Under the pieces are notes generated by a model that was not told the origin of the DNA, ran no database searches, and saw only the letters and a list, made by a program, of their open reading frames with translations. From Nectonema munidae (Eukaryota > Nematomorpha > Nectonematoida > Nectonematidae): a DNA stretch of 64,000 bases. A program made the position numbers and the translations under genes. Below, one piece after another: positions 13,622 through 26,300 of this stretch (within the stretch, counting starts at the first letter, position 1; each line of letters opens with the position of its first letter). The stretch is from the NCBI GenBank assembly GCA_030549495.1, contig JAUIRK010000926.1, positions 186,001-250,000 of the forward strand, in the 5' to 3' direction.

Positions 13622-13771
13622 AGCGACAAAATTTTACAGACAGATCTTTCTCTCGAAGCAATTCATTGGATAACGAGAAATTGGGACAAAATCAAGGACA
13701 CCGATATTAGGAAATCCCTTACTCTAGCTGAGTGTTTTACATGTGAACTCGAACGCTACCTAAATCGAAGA
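13622..13771 (+). pseudogene. Possible Tigger/Jerky-like transposase fragment
   Basis: About 49 open codons include LSLEAIHWITRNWDKIKDTD and IRKSL. This resembles the helix after the DDE domain in Tigger/Jerky transposases (the AINWI...W....IKKCF pattern). It is short, diverged and ends at a stop. Weakly supported. Confidence 0.3.
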
Positions 13772-14375
13772 TAACAATGATCATCTATTTGAAATGGGAG
13801 AGAGTTGGGATTAAGCTAATTCTAACTCTAATTTTATTGATTTCCCTTACACCTCTCTCAGTGAACAATATTTTTTGGCTAATTGTATTGATAAAGGATT
13901 TCCAAAAGAGACAGAATATAGTTGTGACAGACTATGAATGCATCGTTAGAGTAGATCTTACCTCAAAATGAAGACTGGGAGAAAAGACTAAGAAACATTT
14001 TAAATGATCCTTGTTCTGAATGCTATTGCACCTATAATAACATTGCTTCATTTTTATTAATCTTTCAATAAATCTCTAAATTTTATGAGTTTTTTTCCTT
14101 TATAACAGCTTTATGGATTTCGATTGGCATTCAACATTTTGATTTATGGGATTATGGGCAGCACCAATTTTTACAGATCTAGAACAAATACTCCTCCAAA
14201 AACTTGTTCAAAAAAAAACAAACAGTCATGGATATATTTCTATAAACTTAAACAAATCTCTTCAAAAAAATCTCTTAATATTCATAAAAAATAAGCTAAA
14301 TATAACACGTAAAGTATAGGAAACAGATGCTAAAATATGTAAATGTATTGCATACAGCAAAAGTTTAACACAGTG

Positions 14376-14460
14376 GTTCTTTTACCTGTCATCTACGGAC
14401 CCGCAAGGGATCTTCGCCTGCGTGTCAGGGGTCCATGAACAGTTGTTTATTTTTGTAAAA
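14376..14460 (+). mobile_element. Left end of a hAT element
   Basis: Starts cagtggttcttttacctgtc and continues with ggaccc-rich sequence, as in hAT (Charlie-like) terminal repeats. No matching right end or target duplication was found. Confidence 0.45.
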
Positions 14461-14872
14461 AAACTTAAAATAATCAACCAATTTGAACGTGTAAAAATAA
14501 CTGAAACCAAAGCTTACCTTTAAAGTTTGAATAAATAGCAAGTTGTGGCTTTTTGTCTTTTGTCCTTGAATTTACGTAAAATTTGCTTTTCTACCTGCAT
14601 TTGATATCAAATAATTCATGTCAATAAAATAACGTCTAAAATTGCATGAGAAGTTGTTTTTTCTGACTTTTTATGCGAAAATTTCCCTGTAAGGGATCTA
14701 TAGTTTCATAAACTTGAAGGTGTCCACAACTATTTTATTTTAAACTAAACCAACCCTTTACATTCGTCCAACTGGTGTCTTATTTGGAGAAGTTTTACTC
14801 TGTTATTATTCAAATAAGAAACGATGAAGAAAAAATATATCTTAAATAGGGAACGTTTTCTAGCTTTAGATT

Positions 14873-15340
14873 TGAATTAATTTTTAAAGCAATTAATTGT
14901 CTTCGAAACAATTCAGTAAACTAAAATATTTTTGCGAATAGAGTGTCTATTCGATTTGATAGAAATTAAAAGTTCGAAGGCTTAAAACAAGAAAAAAAAG
15001 TATTGATGAATTATGCAGTGAAGATTGAAAAATTATTTTTTGTAAGATTTAAAATTACAAAGTCAAATTCTTCACTTTCATTAAATTTTAAAGGTTTGTG
15101 CAACTTTGTTAAAGCCACAATAAATTCTTTGGATTTGCGAAGCATATGTAGTTCATTCTCTAAAAAAAATTTTGTCAAAAGTTTCTCAAAAAGTTTAAAA
15201 TATAAAATCGATAACATTTGATAAAAAATTTAATTCTAAATCTATAGCAAGTTATTGAAGAAAATATGAGAAGCATTTAAATTTTAAAAAGACATTCAAG
15301 GCTTTGTTTTCCAAAACCCCTAAAAATGACTGTAAGATAA
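14873..15340 (-). pseudogene. Inverted copy of a PKC exon and its flanking introns
   Basis: Read on the minus strand, this stretch matches 19801-20355, the region around the 32-bp PKC exon. Shared landmarks on the minus strand are the acceptor side tcttacag and ttttaggggttttgg, the exon copy at 15319 down to 15288, and then intron blocks tattttcttcaata, ttttttatcaaatg, atcttacaaaaaa, cttcactgcataattcat and gaattgtttcgaagacaat. The exon copy keeps the first 16 bases and about 23 of 32 overall; it reads GFGKQSLECL and lacks the gtaagc donor. It is therefore a decayed segmental duplication rather than a usable exon. Open frames in it are probably chance. Confidence 0.8.
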
Positions 15341-15635
15341 AAATGTATATAAAAATCTGTATTGTTATATATAAAAAAAGGTGTGGGTTAATTTTACAGA
15401 AAGTAAAAAAGTTGAAAGTCGAACATACCTCGGTGAGTATTGCACCTACAACTACAGAACTCATTTAAAAACCATTCTATTTAATTCAAATCTTCATTAA
15501 ATGGCCAAATTCTTATCCTCGCTGCACAGGTCTCTAAGAGACCGCCCAGAATAAACAATTTTATATATAACATAACAATATAGTGTAAACAATTCTGAGT
15601 AAAATTTGAACATATAAATTTTAAATCATTTAGAA

Positions 15636-15720
15636 CAGTGCTGTCCAAATTGCGCCCCACGGACTACGTGCGACCCTTAGTATTGTAAAATGCGAGCTAT
15701 GGCGTCTTTTGAAACATCAT
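15636..15720 (+). mobile_element. Left end of a hAT element
   Basis: Starts cagtgctgtccaaattgcgc, the classic hAT terminal pattern, followed by cgacc-type sequence. The far end was not found; the element is probably truncated. Confidence 0.45.
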
Positions 15721-16815
15721 GTATTTTTGCATCTTTAGTATTCGAGTATTATAAAGCCAGTCATGAGTATAGTCAACTGCTGATCATGATCTCAACTTTA
15801 CAAACGTAACGCATTTTTTCATGTATTTTATGACAAATCTCCGTTTTATATGAAAATATTCCCCCTGTATTTTTAATGGTAGCTGCGCATTTTTATAGTA
15901 AATTAGTAAAAAACAAAATTCAGCGCGAAACCGTATTTTTTCTGAATGCGTCCTGCTTCAAGAAGGCTTGGTGACTCTGATCTGAATGAAAAGAGCAAGG
16001 ATTTTCTTTTATATGCTTATGCAATGGTGAAAGATGGTCGGTGGCACATTATTGCTAACATTGTTTTATTGTGGACGATAGTTAACAATATCGATTTTTT
16101 ACTGCAGATTTCCTAAGTAAATTTTAATTATGCATATAAAATGTCTTTGTTTCCTTTTCTAATCCTTTGAATAATTTCTTCATCGACACTTCAATTAGTC
16201 CAATTAGATTATGTGTTCTTAAAGACTCATTTGAGGTGAATAAATTCTTTTGAGTTCATTACCTACCAATCTGGTATCTTTGAATTGCAAAGATATGGGA
16301 AATGAGTAAATGAAACTTTTTAAATGTTCACAACTAAAACACGTATACTTGAATTACGAGTGAATGCAAATATGAAATTACTAAATATTTTTATTTTTAA
16401 AAACTTTCCGAAGTTCTGAAGTGGCAGGAGTCAGAGTCGAAATCTTGTGAAAACCAGGAGTCCGAGTGATGAAAATGTCTACTCTCACTTCTAAAATTAA
16501 ACTTTACAGTGAATTTTCATTGTCTATCTTTTTGTTTTTTTGCAAATATACAGAATTGCCTTTCAATTCTTTCACTTGTAGCATTCATTTTTATGCGGTA
16601 TTAACTTATTTGAATTATAAGTATAAAGTGTAAACAAAACTGATTCGTATTAATGACAGTATAAAGACTTAAGTTTCTCATTTTGTTCTTCCTTTTTAAG
16701 GAAAGCTGATTACATTTTTATGCTTTTTCCTTTATGAATTGGTGATGGGATCGTTCGAGGTTTTAAGGATTATATTTTATAGTTGTTATATGATCGCATT
16801 ATGGTTTTGTGAGTA

Positions 16816-17993
16816 CAGTCAAACCTGTATAAGAAACCATTGAATCCTTTAATGACCACTGATATATTTTATATATTTCAAGCAGACTATTTTCATTTCT
16901 TGGTATTCCGGTGTCACACTGGTCCTCAAAATAACCATCGCCAATGCCAACGTGGAATGAGCTTATTCATGATGAACTGGGAAGAATTAATTGATCGTTA
17001 TAGGCAGGTGGTCGATAAAGCATGTTTGTTTGCTAAGTTCATTCAACAAAATAAAATGTTTCAAAAATGGAGGCATTTTGATCGCCAAAATATTTGGCCA
17101 GAGTTCATAGTCTTTTTACCCTACCTTTTTTGTTTTACGTTTCCCACTGTTTTCGCATTTTTCATTTCAGCACTGGAATGTTTCTAATCGTTTGTAAACA
17201 TTTGGATTTTTACCTTTTCTCAATTTTCGTTCACTTTGGAATGTTTTCATTTTATCCACAGTATCTTTTGTCGTAGTCTGAGTTTTTTTGAAAACCTATT
17301 ACAAAAAGTAAATCTTTTTAAAAGTAAAAAAAAGAAAATTACTCCCTCAAATATTTTTCTATATTTAAATTTGTAAGCCTATTTCACAAGTTAAATATTT
17401 TATCCAAATTTTTTGCTTCTACGTAAATGAGAGATTTTTTCTTCCGATTTTGATTGATTGCAAGAAGAAGAAAGAAGAAAAGTTTATTTTCGCTAATAAA
17501 GTAAAAGTAGCAAAATCATGTTATATAATCAGAAGTTCAAAGCTCATTATTTTTTGAGGGCGTGAGTAAAGTTGGTTAGATACTGGGTTTCGATAAATCA
17601 AGGTCTTGGGTTTGATCCTACATCAAGCCTACTTTCCTCATAGTTCCAAAATGAAAACATCCAACGGTACCTTTACCTTTACCTTATCAGAAATGAATAT
17701 TTTATAATGTTGCTTTCAAACCAAATATATCCAAAAACATACACAGATGTATCTAGTAATAAGATACCAATATTTAGTCGCTCGTATTGACAAAATGATG
17801 GGGCGTTTCTTCTATTCAACCTCTTTAGTTTAGGGGATATATTTCAGTGAAGGAATTAGCCAAAAAAAATAAGGATTTCTGAGAAGAGGATGTGTGTTTA
17901 TGATTTTAGGGCTTATATTTTATTTTGTTTAAATATTTTGTTGAATGAACTTAGCGAAGATGCTTTATCGACGACCTGCCTATAACGATCAAC
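16816..17993. mobile_element. Tigger/mariner-like remnant with inverted internal arms
   Basis: Starts after TA with cagtcaaacctgtataagaa, typical of Tigger/pogo termini. Two arms, 16990-17055 and 17934-17993, are inverted copies (gttataggcaggt, gataaagcat, ctaagttcattcaacaaaat). The 115-codon frame across 16840-17187 matches nothing I know and overlaps the arm, so I do not call it a gene. A SINE is inserted at 17558. No right terminus was seen. Confidence 0.45.
17558..17686 (+). repeat. tRNA-derived SINE, family A
   Basis: Head gggcgtgagtaaagttggtt, box B-like gggtttgatcc, then body tactttcctcatag and tail aaaacatccaacggtacctt. Same family as copies at 35178, 38419, 59680 and 41290. Confidence 0.75.
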
Positions 17994-18129
17994 TTAAAAA
18001 GACCTAAAAAACAAAAAAGGAAAATAAGGCGAGTGGCATCCTACTCACCAATGTTGAAAAAATCCGGGTGTTGGATTTTTTTCAAAAAAAAACAGTTTTT
18101 ATTCAGCAAATTTTTTTTTCACTACATAT

Positions 18130-18516
18130 TAGAGATGTATCGGAAATCCGCTCCCGCAGGTGGTAATTATCTACCAAATTTTTTACATTCTCTTAAAATC
18201 CTCATCCGCTGATCATTTAAGTTAATCATCCGCAATAACGTGCGCATCATCAATTTTTAAGCATTTTTCCTTTTTTCTATATAGCACAAAGTTTTTTTTG
18301 GAATTTTTGAATTTTTACTTTATCCAAAAATTTTTTGATAAGTATTTCTTTATGATAACAAACATATACATTGACATCTTATAATATAAAACTTGCGATT
18401 GCTTAGAATAGCAATTATGACATCCGCATTCGCTAAAAAAATAATTCTGACATTCGAACTAGCTATACTGTCAAATTTGATATCCGAATCTGCGAATAAC
18501 ATACGATACATCTCTA
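18130..18516. mobile_element. Non-autonomous hAT element (387 bp)
   Basis: Ends tagagatgtatcg and cgatacatctcta are perfectly inverted. The 8-bp flank ctacatat is exactly repeated at 18122-18129 and 18517-18524. Subterminal tccgc/atccgaa motifs are present; no coding. Confidence 0.9.
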
Positions 18517-18662
18517 CTACATATTAATTGTTAAACTAATATTTGAATACATATTTTTATATTTATTTATTACTTACGACATAAAAACAGAAAAAATATA
18601 AATTGTCTATAACAAAAAAGCTAAAAAATATTGGTGTAGTTGAAAAAAAGAACACTTGAAAT

Positions 18663-18923
18663 CAGTGACGGATCCAGAAATTTCTTTCTATTTAAATTTT
18701 TTGCAATTTTGCTAAAAGTCTTCAGAGAATACGACAGCTGTATTATTCTCTGAGAAACACTAATGACCTATGTTTTCATATTTTTAACATTATTTTGCCA
18801 TGAATAAATTGCAAAAATTTATTTTGCATACATGTAAGGGTATCCATTAGTAAGGGTAATTTTTGAAGCCATTTTTCATAGGGGGCCTAGGCCCATGAGG
18901 CCCGCCTCTTGAATCCGCCACTG
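18663..18923. mobile_element. Non-autonomous hAT element (261 bp)
   Basis: Ends cagtgacggatccag and ttgaatccgccactg are inverted. The 8-bp flank cttgaaat is exactly repeated at 18655-18662 and 18924-18931. No coding capacity. Confidence 0.92.
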
Positions 18924-19800
18924 CTTGAAATATTTCAACATCAAAAAAAGAGTATTCATTGAACTCAAGGCACAAAAAATTCAATTAAAGTTCAAAAATT
19001 GATGAGATTTCACCAGTTCATTCTTTTTTTTGTTGCAAGTCTATTTCTTGACGCGCTTTAAATATTCGAAAAGATTAGAAAAAATAAAAAAAATTTGTTA
19101 AAATCTCAATTTAAACAAAAATGTGAAAAAAACCTCACTAATAATTTTAATATTCTATAAAAATCTATTCCAAACTTAAAGGCTGAGTATTAAAAAATTA
19201 TTTCTTATAGTCAAAAAAATTAAATAAGCTGAAAGCTATTTTTAATTTTTTTTATAAAAAAAAGATGCTATATTATAATCTGTTATCTGCTCCTATACAC
19301 TTTTGTACTTTTTTAATAATACTTTTTGAAATATTTTTATAAGCTTTGATAACTTTTTTATAACTTGAGAAATATAAAACTTGATGAATATATATAACCA
19401 GGCGGGGCGAGAGGGGACAATTGACCCCCCCCCCCCCTCTTCTATAAATTTATCAACGTAATAATAATAATTCTAAAATATTTCCATGCAATTACAATTA
19501 CTTTGTCAATTTAGATAAATCTTAGAACATATGAATTGTTTCCTACAAATGACTATGAGATGAAGAGAATCTAGGGTATAGTGATTTAGTCACTCTGATA
19601 GTAATCTTTTTTAGTTTCTATTTCAAATAATATCGTAATATTATTATTTATATTTTATGATGTATAAAACTTATGAAACACATTCTGCAGAAAAATGACT
19701 ATAAAAATATTGTAGATGTGCGAGTTGTAAACCGGAATTTCTTTAAGAGATAGATAAAGAGTAGATCTATCTATATAAAGAATTTCTATTGTTTTGTGAA

Positions 19801-20355
19801 TTTAAATACATTTTGATTTTACAGTGTCATCTTTTTTATTTTTTAGGGGTTTTGGAAAACAAGGATTTCAGTGTAGAAGTAAGCTTTCTCTTTTTCAAAT
19901 TTACGTCATTCTATTATTTTCTTCAATAAATATAGTAGCCTAATTAGATTGACTATTTCTAGAATTCAGTTTTTTATCAAATGATTCATTACTAAAATGT
20001 TAATATGATATTTTTAAGTTTCATATTTATCAAAATATGGATTTTATATTTTGAACTTTTGAATAATTTTTGAGAAATTTTTTTTTGCAGAATAATCTTT
20101 CATATATATTCTCCAAATCCTAAAGAATTTATTTTGTCTTTAGCAAGTTTGCCCATACCTTTACAATTTAATTACATAATTGAAAGTTCCAGTTTGTAGT
20201 TTTTAATCTTACAAAAAAATTCTTTAATCTTCACTGCATAATTCATTAATTCTTTTTGTTTGTTTTAAAACTTCTCTTTGAATTAAGATTTTTGACACCC
20301 TATTTTTTAGCTCTCTGAATTGTTTCGAAGACAATGAACTTAAAAATTAATTTAT
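19801..20355 (+). repeat. Source arm of the inverted duplication
   Basis: Intron-exon-intron segment around the real 32-bp PKC exon. Its reverse complement is recognisable at 14873-15340. The source arm carries extra sequence of about 50 bp around 19990-20050 compared with the copy. Confidence 0.75.
19847..19878 (+). CDS. Pkc53E-like: PKC exon: C1A middle (32 bp)
   Basis: A 32-bp exon between acceptor ttttttag and donor gtaagc. It encodes (W)[10 protein letters not shown] with a split first codon (one base here) and one base left over, which joins tc of the next exon to give Ile. The sequence matches [11 protein letters not shown] in the C1A domain of conventional PKCs and supplies one zinc-ligand Cys. 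The preceding exon must end with two bases of the Trp codon; I did not find it. A decayed inverted copy of this exon lies at 15288-15319. Confidence 0.9.
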
Positions 20356-23300
20356 TAGAAATAAGTTTGATACTTGTTATAGAGATTGTTGAAGAAGTCC
20401 ACGGTTTACCCTTATTTTTTAGTAACAATTTTCTTTTCAAAATTTCTAAGACTAAATTTCACAAAATTTGTTTTTGATTTTCCATTGGAAGAATAAACTG
20501 GTTTCAGTTAACTTCTTAGTTAGTAAAATTTGCTAACTTCTGATACGTTTATAATTGTTATTTAAGTATTTTGTTTTGATTTTTGACAAAATCTCGAGTA
20601 ACCAAATAAAATCCGTAGCAGAGTGGAATCTCTAAGCTAAGCCAAAATAGCACAACCTCTTTCAAGTCTAGTTGAAAGGAACATTCTTTCCTATCAATTG
20701 TTAAATTGCAAGTTGACGACATCAACGCAATCATATACACCACTTTTTTAATGAGCTTCAAATTTAATTATCTTGGAGATATATCGATGTTGCTGCTTGC
20801 TCTCTCTCATGTTTTATGAATGTTAATTTGTTATATCTTGCAAGTTACATTCTTTTCTAATTAACTTTATCTATGTTTGTCTTTCCTTTATTTCATAAGA
20901 TGGTAGGGATGGAATAAAAGAGTAACAAATATTTAATTTCTTCTTACTAACTCATTTAAAAATGATTATAATTATATTATCATTTATTTATTTGCTTTAA
21001 TTTTTTTCCTTTGAAAAACAAGCTTTTGAAACTTTGATTCCCGTAAGATTCATTTATATAATTACTATACGCAACAAATCACCTTACATATTGCATACAA
21101 TTCTTTCTTCACTTACAAATCTTAATAGCTAATAGTTTCTTCACCAGAATCACTCGAGAAATCTCCACTGATAAATAGCCACGAAAAGACCGAGAAAGTT
21201 ATTCAAATATAAAAAAGTTACAGAAACCATTTAATTCCACAGTGTAGACTCAAGAGATATACTAAAAAAGCCAGAAATCCACAGGAAAGGCTTAAGAAAT
21301 TTAAAGAATAGTCGCCCATACTAATATGACATAAACATGGCTAAGTATATTTATGTGAAGAAGAAAAGAATTCAATTCAATACATTTTTGTCTATTCCAC
21401 TTTTTAGTAGGTATCCTTATGCCGCCTGGGCGAATGCTAATTTTACCACCTCTCAAAATTTTAAATACACTTCAAAACGTCCAAAACACAGGTATATGTG
21501 TATGGAAAAATTGAATAGAAAGTGTAGCAAAAGATTATTACATTGCTATTTAAATCTCAAATATCTCCATTAAATTTTTATTGATGATAAATTATAATAT
21601 AAATAAATTCTGCGCCTGGAGATCATCTCATTCTTTCAAAACATTTGCCACTTTGTAATAAAACGCTCAAAGAGATCATTTACTTCAAGATAATTAAATA
21701 CACTATTTATAGGAGACTGAGATAACCTTAAATTTTAACATTTAAAACAGTGTCTATACGTTTTGATAATGAAAAAATTAAAACATCCGAATGTTTAACT
21801 TATTTAGCTGGGACGAAGTCTTTACAATATAATATTTACAAATCAAAAGTTTATTCAATGAAGAAATTAAAAATAAAACACTTCATATTTTCAAATTATG
21901 ATGTAAGAACATAAGCTTCTCTCTCTAGTGCTTTCTTCTAAATTTAGGAAAGGCATACATTTGAAAAAGATAGATAAAGAGTATTGTAACAAAATTTAAT
22001 TCCAGTATTATAACTTAGTTTTTTTCATACATAATTTTGAAACATAACGTAACCTATCATTTGCCGCCATTGAAGGCGACTTTTGGGACTCGCGACCCTG
22101 ATGTTGATAAGAAGAAGAAGAAGAAGAAAGAAATTTATTTGAAATAACTTCGAATTACTTTTAAAAAAAAGCAATGCACAATCATGTTGTTCCATACACA
22201 CACAAACAGTAGGTTAATTATTTTATTACAGCATTGATGAAATTCAAAAGGCCAAAAAGCCGCTTTTATGAATAAGCATCAAAAAATATAAAAAAATTGA
22301 AAAAATGAGAAATTACAAAAAAAAACGTCAAAAAAAGGAAAGACAATTTCATTTTTATGTTGCATCTTACATTGTTCAAAAAATATACTAAATATATAGG
22401 ATAAAGAGAAAAAGATGGAATTTTTGATAACCTATGTCTTTGTCTACGATCCATTTGTACTATTGCTTTTTACAGCAAAATGGAAGCAAAGAATACGCTT
22501 TTCTCAAAGTAATAGCATATTTTAAATTTAGAGAAATATTGAACGAGATGAAAGTGTCATCTTACTGTAGATCAGTTGTTCTCAAACTATTTAAAATTTT
22601 TTTGAATGGCGGTCTTTTTATAATATTTTAGATGACTCGCAGACCCTTTTATGGAAACCACAAGTAACATATAGGCAACTGAAACAAAACATTTTGGCAA
22701 ACAAATATTTATTCAAAATATCACAACCCAAAATATATTTATTCAAAAAATGGCAACCAATTACTCTTCAAACAAAAACATTTTTTGGAAATCAATTATT
22801 TATTGAGAAAATGGTAACCTTACACATCAAAAGTACATATGGGTGCATTTGCTTTGCCTCAATCAGTTCTCCTAGATTTGGCTTATTTTTGGAGAGTGAG
22901 TGCAACTCTCATGTCATTTGTTGCTTCTAATCTGTTTTGGGATCTTGTTTTGAGGGCAAGTAATGTGAAAAACGCTGTCTCACACTCATAAGTGGTTGCT
23001 AATGGAAACAGCACCTTTAGAGCCAGCTTTGCAACATCGGGATAGGAATGTGCTATTTTATTCCAATCGCTACACTTCACACAAAATATGTTTTGCACCC
23101 CATCATAAATCAATGCATATGTTCCTCATGATAAATAAATTAGCAACAAGAACTGCAGAAAAAAACAAATACCACACTTTCATATAATATATAAATATGT
23201 AATAGGTATATAACATTTGAAGATAATTTTGAGAACATATGTTTGCTCGAAAAAATAAAACTACGCAAACTTTTTAAATTCTCGATTCGAGTAAATTCAA

Positions 23301-26300
23301 CTCCCCTGTAAATTTCTTGATTTACAGTATATTTAAATTTTATTCTCAAAATTCTACAAATAAGCACATATGTGAAAAACATTTTACATAAGCACTTCCG
23401 TTTGTGTGTATGTGCGCCAATAAATGGACGGAGCTAAGATTGACTGACTGTACAACAGAACGCAGCTAGCAGCTACATTGTGGCGTGCGCAAGAGAGAGG
23501 CAATAAGATCATATCAGATAATAATCTGTTACTGGCAATATTAATCATGTCAGATGATATCTGAATGCTGCAAATGTCCCAGTGCTGCATTTAGCTGGCT
23601 ACCCATTATGGATCCACTTTTATCTTCACACATGTCAATTTTACTAAATAAAAAGTGGTATGGGAATTTATTCAATAATGCATTGAACCTCTTGTTTCAA
23701 GTTATGAGAATCCATTGTTATTCAAATGATGAAAACACGCTTACTCGTCTTGATTTTAGGCGCGAAATGTTTTGAATTTACTTTTTCAAGAGAAAAATGT
23801 ATTCGTGTGTGTCTGGGTCCAACAAACGCTATTCCAAAGCCTTTCAGAAAAACTGGAGGTCACTCTTTGAAACAACCGCAATAAAACAAGGCAGATGCTT
23901 TTTTGTTAAAAAATTCTAAAAAAATATGTATATGTAAGAAATGCGAAAAGCGTCCTATATCAAGATGTATGGAACTATGTATATTTGAAATTTACAGTAA
24001 AAAATGGTAAAATTTTTGCGAATCGAACGCTAACGTTTCATATGTGTAACGTTGAAAATTAACATTCAAAATTTTAATTTGACAAACTTTCTTTGTAAAA
24101 TTGTATTGAGAGTAGTAACAACGTCTAACCAGTTAAAATCTTTTGTGAAAATCTATAAGGAAGATTGATATAAACTTGTAGAATAGTTTTTAGCGGATCT
24201 AATGCAATTTTTTATGCTCTTTCCGAAAATATAATTATTTTTTTGGAGAAATGAAAAATAAAAAGTTTTTTCACAAAAAAAAGTTATGGCTATTTAATTT
24301 CACGCTTAGTTCCACAGTTCATTTTGTTAAGGCGTTTCAACAAATTCCAGGTGCTTTCAATTTTTAGGTTGTAGTCCACAACCGCGTCATGGCTAATACC
24401 CAGTTCGTCCCTGCAGAATTTTATGCTCGTGTATTCTTTTGTCCATGCATAGATAAATTCAATGATTTTATTCATGGGCCCTTCTAGCCACGTTTTTTTG
24501 CGTAGGTTTACTTCTTCCCGGCAACGACCCTTGTGGCATCTCTAGGAAGACCTCTTGTAATCTATGGTCATTGGATGGTATTTCCGGCACAATTTCTCTT
24601 TCGGTATTATTCCGTGGTTTTGCCGAAAGTTGACAGTTTCATTTGATTGGAGGTGTGTTCCCAAAACCACTTTATACTATATTCGTCGCTAGCCATATTA
24701 TCTGAGGAAAAAATCAAAATTAAGTTTCTTAATAATAAAGAACTTTAAATAGCCATAACTTTTTTATTTTTCATTTCTCGAAAAAAATAATTACATTTTC
24801 GGAAAGAGCATAAAAAATGGCATTAGAAAAGTTGGTTTCATGTTTTTTGCGCAGTGAAACCGAAAAGACCCCAAATAGCTAGTATTTCTCAAAAAACTTC
24901 TATTATAAACAGGTTTCACTTAATTTCATTGGAAATATGCCAATACCACTTCATAAAATAGAAATGGGAAAGTGGCTGCTCATGATATTTCTTATCAAGT
25001 GTAAAAAGTATGAAACTTATTCATTTCTTAATGCAAGATTGTATTGATTATGCTGATAAGATTGTTTTTTCGGTTGATTAGCTCTCCACACTTTTGCACC
25101 ATGATTATTATATGTGCGACAATAATCTAATATATAATACTACTACTAATAACAACAATAATGATATAAATATGATAAGCACACAACAAAATCAATGTGT
25201 GAATACTGCATAATTTTTTCCTACTGACTGCCTCTGTCCAGTTTTGAGGTGTGATGATGTTGATGGTCATCTGCAAAGTTTATCATGTATCCTCTTTCTT
25301 GTATGTTGTCGCAAAATACTCATAAAATATATGAAAAAGAGATATTTCAATATCATGTATTAATTTAATATTTATTTCATTTTTATGACGAATATATCTA
25401 CTGCTGCCACTATTGTTTGATACACGCGTTAAAAATTCAAAATCAATTTTACTACTTCTTTTGATGATTTTTTTAATTAATCAAATACTTGCAATATAAA
25501 TATATCAATTAAAATTCCTTTCGTTCAAGCCATTCAATTAGTATTTAACCCATTTAAGACCATGCAAAGCAGACGATATCTAAAAAAACGCAGACGATTT
25601 ATATTCAAAGTCATTGAAAAAAGCAGACGAAGATGAAATTACTTATGTTCCAAAATAGGAACATTGGTCGTAAATGGGTTAAAATCACGTAAGGCTCCTG
25701 GGCCACACTATTAAGTTAAATGTACCTGAGCAGCACCTAGCAAAATCAGGTCCACGGGCCACATATGGCCTTTAAATTTCAATTTAGAAGCAAGTTTTAA
25801 GTGGCAAACGACGAAATTTTTCCAAGGAAAAGTAAGCAAAATTTCCAAATTGATTGAATCAGCTGGTTTTTTTCAGTGATGATGTCCAGATTTCACCAGC
25901 GAGTAGTGAAAGTTTAAAATGACATCCTGAGTGCTGAAAGTTCCTTAGAAGATTTCTAACTTTTTAATGTTTATTTCAAATTTACTTCTTTATTGAAAGG
26001 AATAATAAAAGTTTGGCAGCGTTTCTTCAAGTTTTTGTGTTAAAAATAAAAGTGTTTTGATATATGAATAGAATAAATTCGTGAACTAAGGCAAATATTG
26101 GCAAAAAACTGAATTTGAAAACAATACTTGTATTGAAGAAGATTAATAAGTGATACTAAATTTATATTACCACGAGGCGAAGGAAATATGGTTTAAACCT
26201 AGGAATTCGTTTTGTCCAAACGTTAAGTTCAAGTAAGAGTTTAATAATGATTTTAATAACATAAGTTCAACAATCTTCATATTTCAAATTGTCCTCATAT

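Noticed and set aside
15011-15217. 68-codon minus-strand frame
   Set aside because: Falls in the inverted copy of PKC intron sequence; the corresponding source arm has no open frame.
16840-17187. 115-codon plus-strand open frame
   Set aside because: Lies across a Tigger-like terminus and an inverted arm that recurs at 17934-17993, so it reflects repeat sequence; no known domain.
22266-22454. Small hydrophobic minus-strand frame
   Set aside because: Low-complexity Phe/Leu/Ser composition without motif; typical of AT-rich chance frames.
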